A stretch of 64,000 bases of DNA from Ectopseudomonas chengduensis (GTDB lineage: Bacteria > Pseudomonadota > Gammaproteobacteria > Pseudomonadales > Pseudomonadaceae), in assembly GCF_015712065.1 (NCBI RefSeq), contig NZ_JACFYZ010000016.1, positions 1-64,000 of the forward strand, read 5' to 3'. Made by a program: the position numbers and the translations under genes. The notes beneath the pieces are model-generated. The model was not told where the DNA came from. It did not search any database and saw only the letters and a program-made list of their open reading frames with translations. Of the stretch, positions 33,470 through 43,070 are shown in pieces. The stretch's first letter is position 1, and the number at the start of each line of letters is the position of its first letter.

Positions 33470-34908
33470 ATGTCCAAACAGAAGCTGACCCATGCCACCG
33501 GTGCGCCAGTGGTGGACAACCTCAACATCCAGACCGCCGGGCCTCGAGGGCCGGCTCTGCTACAGGACATCTGGCTGATCGAGAAACTCGCCCATTTCGA
33601 CCGCGAGGTGATTGCCGAGCGGCGCATGCATGCCAAGGGCGCAGGTGCCTATGGCACCTTCACCGTGACGGGCAACATCAGCCGTTTCAGCCGCGCCAGT
33701 CTGTTCGCCTCGGTAGGCAGGCAGACACCGGTGTTCGTGCGTTTTTCCACGGTGGCTGGGGAACGTGGCGCCGCCGATGCCGAGCGTGATATCCGTGGCT
33801 TCGCCGTGAAGTTCTATACCGATGAAGGCAACTGGGATCTGGTCGGCAACAACACCCCGGTGTTCTTCTTCCGCGACCCGATGCGTTTCCCGACCTCAAC
33901 CATGCGGTCAAGCGCGATCCGCGTAGCGGCCTGCGCAGTGCCAGCAACAACTGGGACTTCTGGAGTCTGCTACCCGAGGCGTTGCACCAGGTCACCATCA
34001 CCATGAGTGAACGCGGTATACCGCGCAGTTACCGGCACATGCACGGATTTGGCAGTCATACCTTCAGCCTGGTCAATGCGGACAATCAGCGCTTCTGGGT
34101 CAAATTTCACCTGCGCTGCCAGCAGGGCATCGAAAACCTCAGCGACGCCGAGGCGGCCAGCGTGATCGGCGCCGACCGTGAAAGCCATCTGCGTGATCTC
34201 TACCAGAGCATCGAGCGGGGCGACTATCCGCGCTGGACGTTATGTATTCAGGTGATGACCGAGGAGCAGGCCAGTCGCCACCCGCACAACCCCTTCGATC
34301 TGACCAAGGTGTGGTCGCATGCCAATTACCCGCTGATCGAGGTGGGCGTGCTGGAGCTCAATCGCAACCCGGACAACCATTTCGCCGAGGTAGAGCAGGC
34401 AGCGTTCTCGCCTGCCAATGTCGTACCAGGCATTGGCTTTTCACCGGACAAGATGTTGCAGGCGCGTCTGTTCTCCTACGGCGATGCCCAGCGGTATCGG
34501 CTGGGTGTCAACTTCAACCTGATCCCGGTCAATGCGCCGCGCTGCCCGTACCACAGCTACCACCGGGACGGTCAGATGCGCACCGACGGCAATCAGGGCT
34601 CGACCATCGCCCATTACCCCAACAGTCAGGGCGAATGGGAGGATCAGCAGGAACTGCGCGAGCCGCCGTTGCCACTGGAGGGGAGCGCGACCAACTGGGA
34701 TCACCGCGTCGACGATGACCACTTTCATCAGCCGGGGGATCTGTTCCGCCTGATGAGCCCGGCGCAGCGGCAGGTGTTGTTCGAGAACACGGCCAGGGCG
34801 ATGGGCGACGCATCCGCTGAGATCAAACGGCGCCATATCGGCCATTGCAGCAAGGCTGATCCCGCCTATGGTGCGGGGGTGGCCAGGGCGCTGGGTTTGG
34901 GTGACTGA
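33470..34908 (+). pseudogene. Monofunctional haem catalase, broken by a single-base frameshift
   Basis: Small-subunit (clade 3) catalase of about 479 codons. The frame is intact from MSKQKLTHATGAPVVDN to FRDPMRFP (distal His in RRMHAKGAGAYG, Asn in VGNNTPVFF). At 33889-33893 (TTCCCGACCTC) one base is missing; restoring it gives the family sequence FPDLNHAVKRDPRSG. The downstream frame then runs to the end with the proximal Tyr in RLFSYGDAQRYRLG. A product made as written would stop at 34006 with a nonsense tail. Either a real pseudogene or a sequencing error in a short C/G run; no other damage is seen, so the break is recent or artefactual. Confidence 0.9.
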
Positions 34909-34919
34909 AGCTCAGGCAT

Positions 34920-34952
34920 GAAAAAGGCGAAGCCTCGCGGCTTCGCCTTGGT
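34920..34952. terminator. Bidirectional terminator between catalase and rhlB
   Basis: AAGGCGAAGC and GCTTCGCCTT pair perfectly around CTCGCG. The A-run to the left serves as the U-run for the rhlB transcript coming from the right; the catalase operon ends from the left. Confidence 0.88.
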
Positions 34953-34967
34953 TCGACCTGCGCTGGC

Positions 34968-36416
34968 TCAGTGCTTGCGCGGCACCGGCTTGAGCAGTTC
35001 GTCCGGCGGCATTTCGCACTGGATCTTGCGGCCGATCAGCGCCTCGATCGGCGGCAGGGCGAAGGCATCGTCTTCGCCGGCGAAGCTGATCGAGGTGCCG
35101 CTGGTGCCGGCGCGGCCGGTACGACCGATGCGGTGCACGTAGTCGTCCGGGTCTTCCGGCAGGGTGAAGTTGATCACGTGGCTGATGGCATCGACGTGGA
35201 TGCCACGACCGGCGACGTCGGTGGCGACCATGACACGGATCTTGCCTTCGCGGAAGCCTTCCAGGGCGCGGATACGCTTGTGCTGGGGAATGTCGCCGGA
35301 CATCTGCACGGCGCTGATGCCGTCGCGAGTCAGGCGCTCTTCGATGCGCCGTACTTCGTCCTTGCGGTTGGCGAAGACCATGACCCGCGTCCAGTCGTTC
35401 TGGCTGATCAGGTTGTAGAGCAGTTTGTACTTGTCAGCCGAGGCTACGGCGTACACGTGCTGCTCGACGGTATCGCTGGCGACGTTCTCCGGCTCGATTT
35501 CAACGATGGCCGGGTTGACCGTCCATTGCTTGGCCAGGTTCATCACGTCTTCGGTGAAGGTGGCGGAGAACAGCAGGGTCTGGCGGTCACCTTTCATCGG
35601 CGTCTGGCGGATGATCTGGCGCACCTGCGGGATGAAGCCCATGTCGAGCATGCGGTCGGCTTCGTCGAGCACCATCACCTCGACCATGTCCAGGTGCACC
35701 TCGCCGCGCTGGTTGAAGTCCAGCAGGCGGCCCGGGGTGGCCACGAGGATGTCGCAGAAGCGCGATTCCAGTTGCTTGAGCTGCTTGTCGAAGTCCATGC
35801 CGCCGACGAACTGCATGACATTCAGGCCGGTGTACTTGGTCAGCTCGGCAGCGTCCTTGGCGATCTGCACCACCAGTTCGCGGGTTGGCGCGATGATCAG
35901 CGCGCGTGGCTCGCCCATGTAGCGCTCTTTCGGCGGCGGGGTCTGCAGCAGCTGGGTGATGATCGAGATGAGGAACGCGGCGGTCTTGCCGGTACCGGTC
36001 TGGGCGCGGCCAATGGCGTCCTGGCCCTTGAGGGTGTAGCCCAGTACCTCAGCCTGGATCGGCGTGCAGTAGGGGAAACCCAGATCATGAATGGCATGCA
36101 TCAGCTCGGGGGCGAGCTTGAAGTCATGGAAACGGGTCTTACCTTCGGCCGGCTCGACCACGAAATCTTCCAGTTTCCAGGTGCTTACTGGCTTGGCTGG
36201 GCGCTCGCGGCGTGGCTTGTCGGCCTTGGGCGGGCGGGGCTGTTGCTGCGCCGGGCTATCGCCTGCGCTCTCGCTGGCAGTGCGGGCGGGCTTGTTCTGG
36301 CGGGGACGCTTGTGCTCTGCGTCACCGCTCTGGGCGGGCGCTGTTACGGGTGACGGCGCTGGTTGTGGCTGCTCGTCTTCGGCTTTGCCGAACATTTTCT
36401 TGAGTGCTTTGAGCAC
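34968..36416 (-). CDS. rhlB: ATP-dependent RNA helicase RhlB
   Basis: 482 aa DEAD-box helicase; in E. coli RhlB works in the RNA degradosome. A low-complexity Pro/Gln/Lys-rich N-terminus (about 10-75) precedes the core: AQTGTGKT (motif I), APTRELV (Ia), VLDEADRMLD (II), FSATF (III), and VATDVAGRGIHV and HRIGRTGRAG (V, VI). FHDFKLAPELMHAIHDLGF is the Q-motif region. Gene order with the acyl-CoA ligase and esterase is as I recall in P. aeruginosa. Confidence 0.95.
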   Translation of the reverse strand: MLKALKKMFGKAEDEQPQPAPSPVTAPAQSGDAEHKRPRQNKPARTASESAGDSPAQQQPRPPKADKPRRERPAKPVSTWKLEDFVVEPAEGKTRFHDFKLAPELMHAIHDLGFPYCTPIQAEVLGYTLKGQDAIGRAQTGTGKTAAFLISIITQLLQTPPPKERYMGEPRALIIAPTRELVVQIAKDAAELTKYTGLNVMQFVGGMDFDKQLKQLESRFCDILVATPGRLLDFNQRGEVHLDMVEVMVLDEADRMLDMGFIPQVRQIIRQTPMKGDRQTLLFSATFTEDVMNLAKQWTVNPAIVEIEPENVASDTVEQHVYAVASADKYKLLYNLISQNDWTRVMVFANRKDEVRRIEERLTRDGISAVQMSGDIPQHKRIRALEGFREGKIRVMVATDVAGRGIHVDAISHVINFTLPEDPDDYVHRIGRTGRAGTSGTSISFAGEDDAFALPPIEALIGRKIQCEMPPDELLKPVPRKH

Positions 36417-36526
36417 GGGCTTCTCATCGACTGGTTAAGGAGTGAACGCCCGCCAGTGTAATGCAAGACGCGGGCGTGGCGAAGTGCTTCGCTCGCGTCT
36501 GTCAAGAGGAGCGTGTGCCCAGCGCC

Positions 36527-37690
36527 TCATTTCTCCGGCAGGCTGGCCAGCAGCAGGCGCTGTACATTGCCGCCCATGATCGCGGCAATGGCGTCATTGT
36601 CGAAGCCGGCGGTTTGCAGCCCCTCGGTAATTTGCGCCAGGCCGGTGACGTCGAATGGTGTATGCACGGTGCCATTGAAGTCCGAGCCCAGGGCGACGTG
36701 CTCGACGCCGACCTTGTCCGCCGTATAACGAATGGCTTTGATGATGGCCGCGACCGAGGTGTCGCACACGGCGGTGCTCCAGTAGCCGATACCGATCACC
36801 CCGCCCGTGGCCGCGATGGCCTGCAGGTGCTTGTCGCTGAGGTTGCGCGTGCCGGGGCAGGTGCCCTCGACCCCGGTATGCGAGACCAGCACCGGGCGCG
36901 CGGCCATGGCCAGCACATCGTCGATCAGCGGGCGCGAGGCGTGAGCCAGGTCCACCAGCATGGCTTTTTCTTCCAGGCGTGCGATCACCTGGCGCCCCAG
37001 CGGCGTCAGCCCGCCTTTTGCCAGGCCGTGGGCCGAGCCGCCCACTTCGTTATCGAAGAAGTGGGTCAGGCCGGCGATACGAAAGCCCGCATCAAACAGC
37101 GTATCTACATTCTCCAGCTGGTTCTCGATGGGCTGCAGGCCCTCGGTGGCGAGCAGGCCTGCCACACGCTGCGGGTCTTTGTCCCAGGCCTCGATGAAAC
37201 GGGCCAGGTCCGCGCGGCTGCGGATCAGCACCAGGCGACCTTCGCTGGCGTGCGCCGCATCCTGCAGCTTCTGCGCCTGGTACAGGGCGCGCTGCAGCAG
37301 GCTGTTCCAGGTTTCCCGCGGCCAGCGCTGGGCCATGGCCAGCAGGGTGATGTTGTCACTGTCGGCGGCGTTGCTCTCCATGTTCAGCCCGCGTGGCGTC
37401 TTGGTCACGGTGGAGAACACCTGCAGGCCGAGGCGCCCTTCGAGCATGCGCGGCAGATCGGAGTGACCGTAGTCGTAGCGTTTGAGCAGGTCGCGCTCCC
37501 AGAGCAGGGCGTCGTCGTGCAGGTCGGCGACGAACAGCCCCTGGTGCAGCTTCTGTGCGCTGGCGCTGGCCGGATAAGGGGGCGGGCTGGCCACGCTGTT
37601 CATCTGCGCGTCGATGACTCGGGGCAGGCCCAGTACGGCGAGGGCAGAGAGGGGAACCAGCAGGAGCAGGGCGATCAGCAGTTTTCGCAT
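36527..37690 (-). CDS. Membrane-anchored M19 dipeptidase
   Basis: 387 aa. An N-terminal uncleaved or signal hydrophobic segment (residues 3-20) places it in the periplasm. M19 renal-dipeptidase features: ADLHDDALLW (first zinc ligands, H-x-D), LLATEGLQPIENQ (bridging Glu), VDLAHASRPLIDDVLA (zinc His), LVSHTGVEGTCPGTRNLSD and LGSDFNGTVHTP. It would cleave dipeptides, possibly including D-amino acid forms. It stands alone between rhlB and the GGDEF gene. Confidence 0.9.
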   Translation of the reverse strand: MRKLLIALLLLVPLSALAVLGLPRVIDAQMNSVASPPPYPASASAQKLHQGLFVADLHDDALLWERDLLKRYDYGHSDLPRMLEGRLGLQVFSTVTKTPRGLNMESNAADSDNITLLAMAQRWPRETWNSLLQRALYQAQKLQDAAHASEGRLVLIRSRADLARFIEAWDKDPQRVAGLLATEGLQPIENQLENVDTLFDAGFRIAGLTHFFDNEVGGSAHGLAKGGLTPLGRQVIARLEEKAMLVDLAHASRPLIDDVLAMAARPVLVSHTGVEGTCPGTRNLSDKHLQAIAATGGVIGIGYWSTAVCDTSVAAIIKAIRYTADKVGVEHVALGSDFNGTVHTPFDVTGLAQITEGLQTAGFDNDAIAAIMGGNVQRLLLASLPEK

Positions 37691-37764
37691 AAAGGGTGGC
37701 CATCCAGGCTTGTCGTTATGCTCGGCACTGTAGCAAGGGAAGGGGCGGCGGTGCGCGGCAGCTC

Positions 37765-37815
37765 TGTGGGAGGCGCTTCAGCGGCGATTCGGTCGCGGCT
37801 AAAGCCCCTCCCACA
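37765..37815. repeat. REP palindrome, TGTGGGAGGCGC...GCCCCTCCCACA
   Basis: TGTGGGAGGCGCTTCAGCGGCGA pairs imperfectly with TCGCGGCTAAAGCCCCTCCCACA. It lies between two minus-strand genes. Same family as 20459-20511. Confidence 0.85.
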
Positions 37816-37843
37816 ATGCCTAGCGCACCAATGTCGCAAATTA

Positions 37844-38782
37844 TCAACCGCAGAGGCAGTTACGCCCCTGTTGCTTGGCCTGGTATAGCGCCGCATCGGC
37901 GCGCGCGATAAGGCTTTGCAGGCTGTCCTTTTGCTGCATCTGCGCCAGGCCGATGGAGATGGTGACGCCGGGCAGCACACCAACCGGCGAATAGAAGGAC
38001 GCGATCTGCTCCAGGCCGATACGAAGGCGCTCACCGATACCGCGTGCAGCCTCATCGGCGATCTCCGGCAGGAGAATGACGAACTCCTCGCCACCGAAAC
38101 GTATCAGGCTGTCCTTCGGCCTCAGCTGGCTGCTCAGGGTATGCGCCACCAGGCACAGGGCGTAATCGCCGGCCAGGTGGCCGTGCTGGTCGTTGTAGGC
38201 CTTGAAGTGGTCGACATCGAGCATCAGCAATGACATGGGTTCGTCGTTGAAGGCACAGCGGGTGCTCTCACGCTCGAACACGTGTTCCAGCCAGCGCCGG
38301 TTGAAGCAGCCGGTGAGGGTGTCGACGTTGGCGTTCTGCTCACTGTCGAGAATCTGCCGGTTGCCTTGGCGCACGCGATCGCAGAGCAGCTCCAGCAGGT
38401 TCTGCATCATCTGTGGAGATTGCTGGAACAACGCTACCAGTGATTCTCGGTGCAGGCGCAGGACGATGGAGGGGCGCTCGGCCACGACGTAGGCGGAGGG
38501 ATGTTCGTTGTCGATGAAGCTGATTTCACCGGCGCAGTCGCCGACTTCGAGGGTGCTGACGGCCTGGTTGTCCAGTGACCCGAGGTAGACGCGCAGCTGG
38601 CCCTCGATCAGCAGATAGAGGTGCTGGTTGCGATTGAAGGGGGAGAGCAGTACTTCGCCGGCTTCCAGCTCGCAGGCACGAAATTCCCGCAGCAACTGGT
38701 CGAGGCTGCTGGTGGCGACATTATGAAATAGTCGCAACTGTTGAATTTGCTGCAGGTCTGCCTGCCAGTGCGCCGGTTTCAT
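37844..38782 (-). CDS. Diguanylate cyclase with cyclic-nucleotide-binding-type sensor domain
   Basis: 312 aa. N-terminal cNMP-binding-like beta roll (about 15-140; LYLLIEGQLRVYLG, VGDCAGEISFID) fused to a GGDEF domain (about 155-310) with the active signature RFGGEEFVILLPE and an inhibitory I-site RPKD five residues upstream. It should make c-di-GMP with product feedback. Start ATG 38782 (MKPAHWQADLQ) chosen because the longer frame upstream has no domain or ribosome site. The beta roll lacks an obvious canonical phosphate-binding cassette, so the ligand may not be cAMP. Confidence 0.88.
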   Translation of the reverse strand: MKPAHWQADLQQIQQLRLFHNVATSSLDQLLREFRACELEAGEVLLSPFNRNQHLYLLIEGQLRVYLGSLDNQAVSTLEVGDCAGEISFIDNEHPSAYVVAERPSIVLRLHRESLVALFQQSPQMMQNLLELLCDRVRQGNRQILDSEQNANVDTLTGCFNRRWLEHVFERESTRCAFNDEPMSLLMLDVDHFKAYNDQHGHLAGDYALCLVAHTLSSQLRPKDSLIRFGGEEFVILLPEIADEAARGIGERLRIGLEQIASFYSPVGVLPGVTISIGLAQMQQKDSLQSLIARADAALYQAKQQGRNCLCG

Positions 38783-38973
38783 CGCGATCTCGTCGGGCCT
38801 GGCCGGGCGAATAGGCCTGAGGGCACCACCAACGCTCCCTGTCGTGTCTACGAATAGGATTCGACAGTATTCCTGGGCATCAGGCGTGGCAATGCTTGCC
38901 TGAAGCTCTGCCGACCAGTGGTTGCACGAAAGTGCGAAGCTGTTAACTGGCGCGCGTCCTGGCGCGCTCTGGA

Positions 38974-40875
38974 TCACGCTGCGAAGTGGATGCGATGGCC
39001 CACCGCGTAGCCGGACAGACGCTCGGCAATGTTGGCAGCCAATGCCTGATCCTGATTCGGCAGGTGGATGTGGGCCAGTTGACCGGCCTTGTCATCGACC
39101 AGCACTTCGACCCGAACATCCGTATGCAGCTCATCGACAGCCGCCTGGTAAACCCTGGCGATGGCATCGAAACGCAGTGCTGGTTTGAAGGTCTTGCCCA
39201 CCGCGGTAAGCGGAATGGCATCGATGATCCAGGCGTCCTTGGGCACCGCGGCGCGTTCGGGAATATGTGCGGCGGCATGTTCCAGCAGCTCGGTTTCGCT
39301 GGTCTGCGCGCCCGGCTTGAGCTGCACGTAGACCACCGGCAATTCGCCGGCCTTCTCGTCTGGCTTGCCCACGGCAGCGGCCATGGCCACGGCGGGGTGT
39401 TTGTGCAGGGCTTCCTCGATCATCTGCGGGTCGATGTTGTGACCGCCGCGGATGATCAGATCCTTGCTGCGCCCGGTCAGCCAGATATAGCCGTCAGCAT
39501 CGACGCGACCGAGGTCGCCGGTGTTGAACCAGTCGCCATCGACCCAGATGCCGGCGTTCTTGCTCGCCTGCAGATAGCCCTTGAATACCGTGGCACCGCG
39601 GATGCACAGGTTGCCGATCTCATCCTGCGCTGCATCCCGGAGATAGCTTCCCTGCTCGTCGAGTACCTTGATGCGCACTTCGCAGTACGGCATGGGCAGG
39701 CCGATGGAGCCGGGGCGGCGTTCGCCCGCTGGCGGGTTGGCGCAGCTGCCGCAGGTGCCTTCGGTCAGGCCATAGCCTTCGAGCAGGGTCAGGCCGGTCT
39801 TGGCCTCGAACTGGCGTATCAGCTCCACCGGCATGGGGGCGGCGCCGCACAGGGCGTATTTCAGCGAGGACAGGTCATGACCCTCGCTGGGAATCTGCAG
39901 CAGGCCGGCATAGATGGTGGGAACACCGCTGAAGAAGCTGACCTTGTGGCGCGCGATCACCTTCCAGAAATTGCTGATCAGTGTGGTGTTGCGATAGCCC
40001 TGCGGCGTGGCCAGCAGCACTTCTGCGCCGCCGATGAAAGCCGTCAGCCCGGTGACGATCACGCCGTTGACGTGGAACAGCGGCAGGCCGCAGAGCGTCA
40101 CGTCGCCGACACCGAAGCGGGTCACCAGATTCATGCTGTAGGCCATCGCCACTTCGTTGCCGTGGCTGTGCGGCGCCAGCTTGGGCGTACCGGTGGTGCC
40201 GCCGGTGTGGAAGTAGCTGGCGATGTCGTCGGCGGTGATCACGCGACCGCTTTCCAGGTGGTCGGCGGGGCAGGCGGCGATGGTTTCATCGAAATCCAGC
40301 ACGCCCTCCGGCAGCAGGCCGCGCTGGGCCTTGAGCGCGCTGCGTTGTGGTTCGGGCAGCAGGTTGGCCATGTCCACGCAGAGAATCGCTTTCAGCTCCG
40401 GCAACTGATCGCGCAGGGCATCGACTTTGTCCCACAGCTCGGTGCCTGGGAAGGGCGCCAGGGTCACCAGCAGCTCGGAGTTGGACGCGTGGATCAGCTC
40501 GGCGATGTGCTCGGGATCGAGTAGCGGGTTGATCGCATTGACGATGCCGGCGGCCTCGCCACCCCAGATGGTGTAGTGGGTCTGCGGCAGGTTGGGCAGC
40601 AGGAAGGACACCGCCTTGCCGGGACGCAGGCCCAGGCGGTGGAAGGCGTTGGCGGTCTGGGTGATCTTGCCGAGCAGCTCGGCATAATTCAGGCGCAGCG
40701 GGGTTTCCTCTCCCGTGCCCTGGAGAATGAACGACAGCGCCGCTGCCTCGGGACTGGTCTGCGCCGTGCGGCGAATCAGCTCGAAGGTGCTGCTGGGCAG
40801 GTCGCGATCACTCAGCGGGGTGCTCTCGATCTGTTCGATATCCTGCAGGGTGCGAATGAGGGGCGCTGTGCTCAT
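38974..40875 (-). CDS. Acyl-CoA synthetase / AMP-binding ligase
   Basis: 633 aa adenylate-forming enzyme that activates a carboxylic acid as its AMP ester and transfers it to CoA. Motifs: YFHTGGTTGTPKLAPHSHGN (P-loop), LEGYGLTEGTCGSC, WFNTGDLGRVDADGYIWLTG, and GRSKDLIIRGGHNIDP. An unusually long C-terminal part follows the hinge (about 130 aa), ending without the usual catalytic Lys motif PRTxxGK; instead TAVGKTFKPALR is present, giving the Lys. Chain length is not predictable. Next to rhlB and the esterase, as in other pseudomonads. Confidence 0.88.
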   Translation of the reverse strand: MSTAPLIRTLQDIEQIESTPLSDRDLPSSTFELIRRTAQTSPEAAALSFILQGTGEETPLRLNYAELLGKITQTANAFHRLGLRPGKAVSFLLPNLPQTHYTIWGGEAAGIVNAINPLLDPEHIAELIHASNSELLVTLAPFPGTELWDKVDALRDQLPELKAILCVDMANLLPEPQRSALKAQRGLLPEGVLDFDETIAACPADHLESGRVITADDIASYFHTGGTTGTPKLAPHSHGNEVAMAYSMNLVTRFGVGDVTLCGLPLFHVNGVIVTGLTAFIGGAEVLLATPQGYRNTTLISNFWKVIARHKVSFFSGVPTIYAGLLQIPSEGHDLSSLKYALCGAAPMPVELIRQFEAKTGLTLLEGYGLTEGTCGSCANPPAGERRPGSIGLPMPYCEVRIKVLDEQGSYLRDAAQDEIGNLCIRGATVFKGYLQASKNAGIWVDGDWFNTGDLGRVDADGYIWLTGRSKDLIIRGGHNIDPQMIEEALHKHPAVAMAAAVGKPDEKAGELPVVYVQLKPGAQTSETELLEHAAAHIPERAAVPKDAWIIDAIPLTAVGKTFKPALRFDAIARVYQAAVDELHTDVRVEVLVDDKAGQLAHIHLPNQDQALAANIAERLSGYAVGHRIHFAA

Positions 40876-40898
40876 TTATTGTGCATCTCTCGGTTCGG

Positions 40899-41558
40899 TC
40901 AGTCGGCCAGCAGCTGGCTCAACCATTCGGCGATATCGCGAATCTCTTCCGGCAGCACCTCGTGCGCCATTGGATAGTCGCGCCATTGCACCGGCACCCC
41001 ACAGGCGTGCAGGCGGTCGTACGCGGCGCGTCCCATGTCGGGTGTCACCACGTCGTCGAATCTGCCATGCAAACAAAGCACCGGCAGTTGTCTTTTTGTA
41101 TCCGCCAGCGGCATGTCATCGCTGAAAGTCGGTGCGTAGGTCGAGAGTGCCAGCACCCCGCCGAGGGGCTGTGGATAGCGCATAAAGGCAGTGTGCAGCA
41201 CCACCGCGCCACCTTGGGAAAAGCCTGCCAGGACGATGCGTTCAGGGGCGATGGCGCTTTCGCGCTCGGCTTCGATCAGGGCGATCACCTGGTCGGCGGA
41301 CTCTTCCAGTTGTGCCTGGTCGATGGCGCGGGCCGGACTCATGGCGAGGATGTCGTACCAGCTCGGCATGCTCCAGCCGCCGTTGATGGTCACCGGGCGG
41401 GTTGGCGCCTGCGGCAGGATGAAGCGTGTGCTGGGCAGGCGTTCCTGCAGCATCTCGGCGACCGGCAGGAAATCGTAGCGGTCAGCCCCCAGCCCATGCA
41501 GCCAGATCACGCTGGCATCGGCGGATTGTGGGGGCTGCAAAATCATGGGTGCGGTCAT
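40899..41558 (-). CDS. Carboxylesterase / acyl-protein thioesterase family hydrolase
   Basis: 219 aa. Alpha/beta hydrolase of the phospholipase/carboxylesterase family: VIWLHGLGADRYDF (oxyanion region), GFSQGGAV (nucleophile Ser near 114), HGRFDDVV (Asp), and YPMAHEV (His). It is cytoplasmic. It lies 23 bp upstream of the acyl-CoA ligase on the same strand, so the two are probably co-transcribed: ester hydrolysis then acid activation is a sensible pair, but that is inference. Confidence 0.92.
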   Translation of the reverse strand: MTAPMILQPPQSADASVIWLHGLGADRYDFLPVAEMLQERLPSTRFILPQAPTRPVTINGGWSMPSWYDILAMSPARAIDQAQLEESADQVIALIEAERESAIAPERIVLAGFSQGGAVVLHTAFMRYPQPLGGVLALSTYAPTFSDDMPLADTKRQLPVLCLHGRFDDVVTPDMGRAAYDRLHACGVPVQWRDYPMAHEVLPEEIRDIAEWLSQLLAD

Positions 41559-41694
41559 TGGTAGCTCCAGTGTGGTGCGGGCGCCTTAATTTGGGGCGGC
41601 ACCCTGCTCAAGGCTTGGCTAATCTGTGAATAAGTTGTCGCACGGGTGAAAGTTTTGCCCTTGACCCCCGTATATCCGGCAATTTGCCATGTGC

Positions 41695-41710
41695 TGGTAC
41701 GGGGCTTGCT
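41695..41710 (+). promoter_or_regulatory. Sigma-54 promoter of the aapJQMP operon
   Basis: TGGTACGGGGCTTGCT matches TGGCACG-N4-TTGCW, with GG and GC exactly ten bases apart. It lies about 325 bp before aapJ, so it would give a long leader in an otherwise gene-free 477-bp stretch (41559-42035). Sigma-54 control, e.g. through NtrC or a two-component acid-amino-acid sensor, suits an amino-acid importer. No second gene or riboswitch was recognised in the leader. Confidence 0.7.
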
Positions 41711-42035
41711 ATGGCTCATTTGAACTGACGACGCGGTGCGGTAACGGTAACACTGTGCCATTGCGCACCGCTCAACAGGCAGGAATCTGCTGTGTGGGGT
41801 TCCTAATAGACCGTCGGGGCGATCAATCGCTCAGACGGATGACGATCCGTCTCTGGCCCGTTCAACCAATGGGCAGGGTGGGAGCAGTTGGCCAGCAGAG
41901 GGTAAAGCCGACTAGACTCCCGCCTGACGTTCGAACTTCTCGTCGATACCGTTGCTGCCAGCGGATCGCGTGCCTCAAAAGGGTGGGGAAGGCGGACGGA
42001 GACTCCAACACAACAAGAGCAACTGGAGGTTTTTG

Positions 42036-43064
42036 ATGAAGATGGTGAAATCCACCCTGGCTGTGCTGACCACCGCAGCTGTGCTCGGTGTCAGTGGCTT
42101 TGCTCAGGCAGGCGCCACCCTGGATGCAGTGCAGAAGAAAGGCTTCGTGCAGTGCGGTATCAGCGACGGTCTGCCTGGCTTCTCCTACGCCGATGAAAAA
42201 GGCAACTACCTGGGTCTCGACGTTGACGTTTGCCGCGCTGTTGCAGCCGCGGTTTTCGGTGACGCGACCAAGGTCAAGTACAGCCCGCTGACCGCCAAGG
42301 AGCGCTTCACCGCGCTGCAATCCGGCGAAGTCGACATCCTGTCGCGTAACACCACCTGGACCAGCTCGCGCGACGCCGCACTGGGTCTGAACTTCACTGG
42401 CACCAACTACTACGACGGCCAGGGCTTTTTGGTGAACAAGAAGCTGGGCGTTTCCAGCGCCAAGGAACTGGACGGGGCTACTGTCTGCATCCAGGCCGGT
42501 ACCACCACCGAGCTGAACCTCTCCGACTACTTCCGTGCCAACGGCATGAAGTACACCCCCATCACCTACGATACCTCCGACGAGAGCGCCAAGTCGGTCG
42601 AAGCCGGCCGTTGCGACGTGCTGACCTCCGACCAGTCGCAGCTGTACGCACAGCGCATCAAGCTGGCCAACCCGGACGACTATGTCGTGCTGCCGGAAGT
42701 CATCTCCAAGGAGCCTCTGGGCCCGGTCGTGCGCCAGGGTGACGAAGAGTGGTTCGACATCGTGCGCTGGACCCTGTTCGCCATGGTCAACGCCGAAGAG
42801 CTGGGTGTGACCTCGGCCAACGTCGAAGCCACTGCCAAAGACACCAAGAACCCGGACGTAGCACGTCTGCTGGGTACTGAAGGTGAGTTCGGCAAAGACC
42901 TCAAGCTGCCGAAAGACTGGGCAGTACAGATCGTCAAGCAAGTCGGTAACTACGGTGAGTCCTTCGACCGTAACGTCGGTGCCGGCAGCGAGCTGAAGAT
43001 CGAGCGTGGTCTCAACGCCCTGTGGAACAAGGGTGGTCTGCAGTACGCACCGCCGGTGCGTTGA
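42036..43064 (+). CDS. aapJ: General L-amino acid ABC transporter, periplasmic binding protein
   Basis: 342 aa. Signal peptide MKMVKSTLAVLTTAAVLGVS ending AQA-GA. Mature SBP of the polar amino-acid family: VQKKGFVQCGISDGLPGFSY, LDVDVCRAVAAAVFGD, and DVLTSDQSQLYAQR near 215 are AapJ hallmarks. It starts behind GGAGGT. A perfect 13-bp hairpin after the stop likely lowers read-through, so that binding protein exceeds permease. Confidence 0.95.
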   Translation: MKMVKSTLAVLTTAAVLGVSGFAQAGATLDAVQKKGFVQCGISDGLPGFSYADEKGNYLGLDVDVCRAVAAAVFGDATKVKYSPLTAKERFTALQSGEVDILSRNTTWTSSRDAALGLNFTGTNYYDGQGFLVNKKLGVSSAKELDGATVCIQAGTTTELNLSDYFRANGMKYTPITYDTSDESAKSVEAGRCDVLTSDQSQLYAQRIKLANPDDYVVLPEVISKEPLGPVVRQGDEEWFDIVRWTLFAMVNAEELGVTSANVEATAKDTKNPDVARLLGTEGEFGKDLKLPKDWAVQIVKQVGNYGESFDRNVGAGSELKIERGLNALWNKGGLQYAPPVR

Positions 43065-43070
43065 CCGTCC

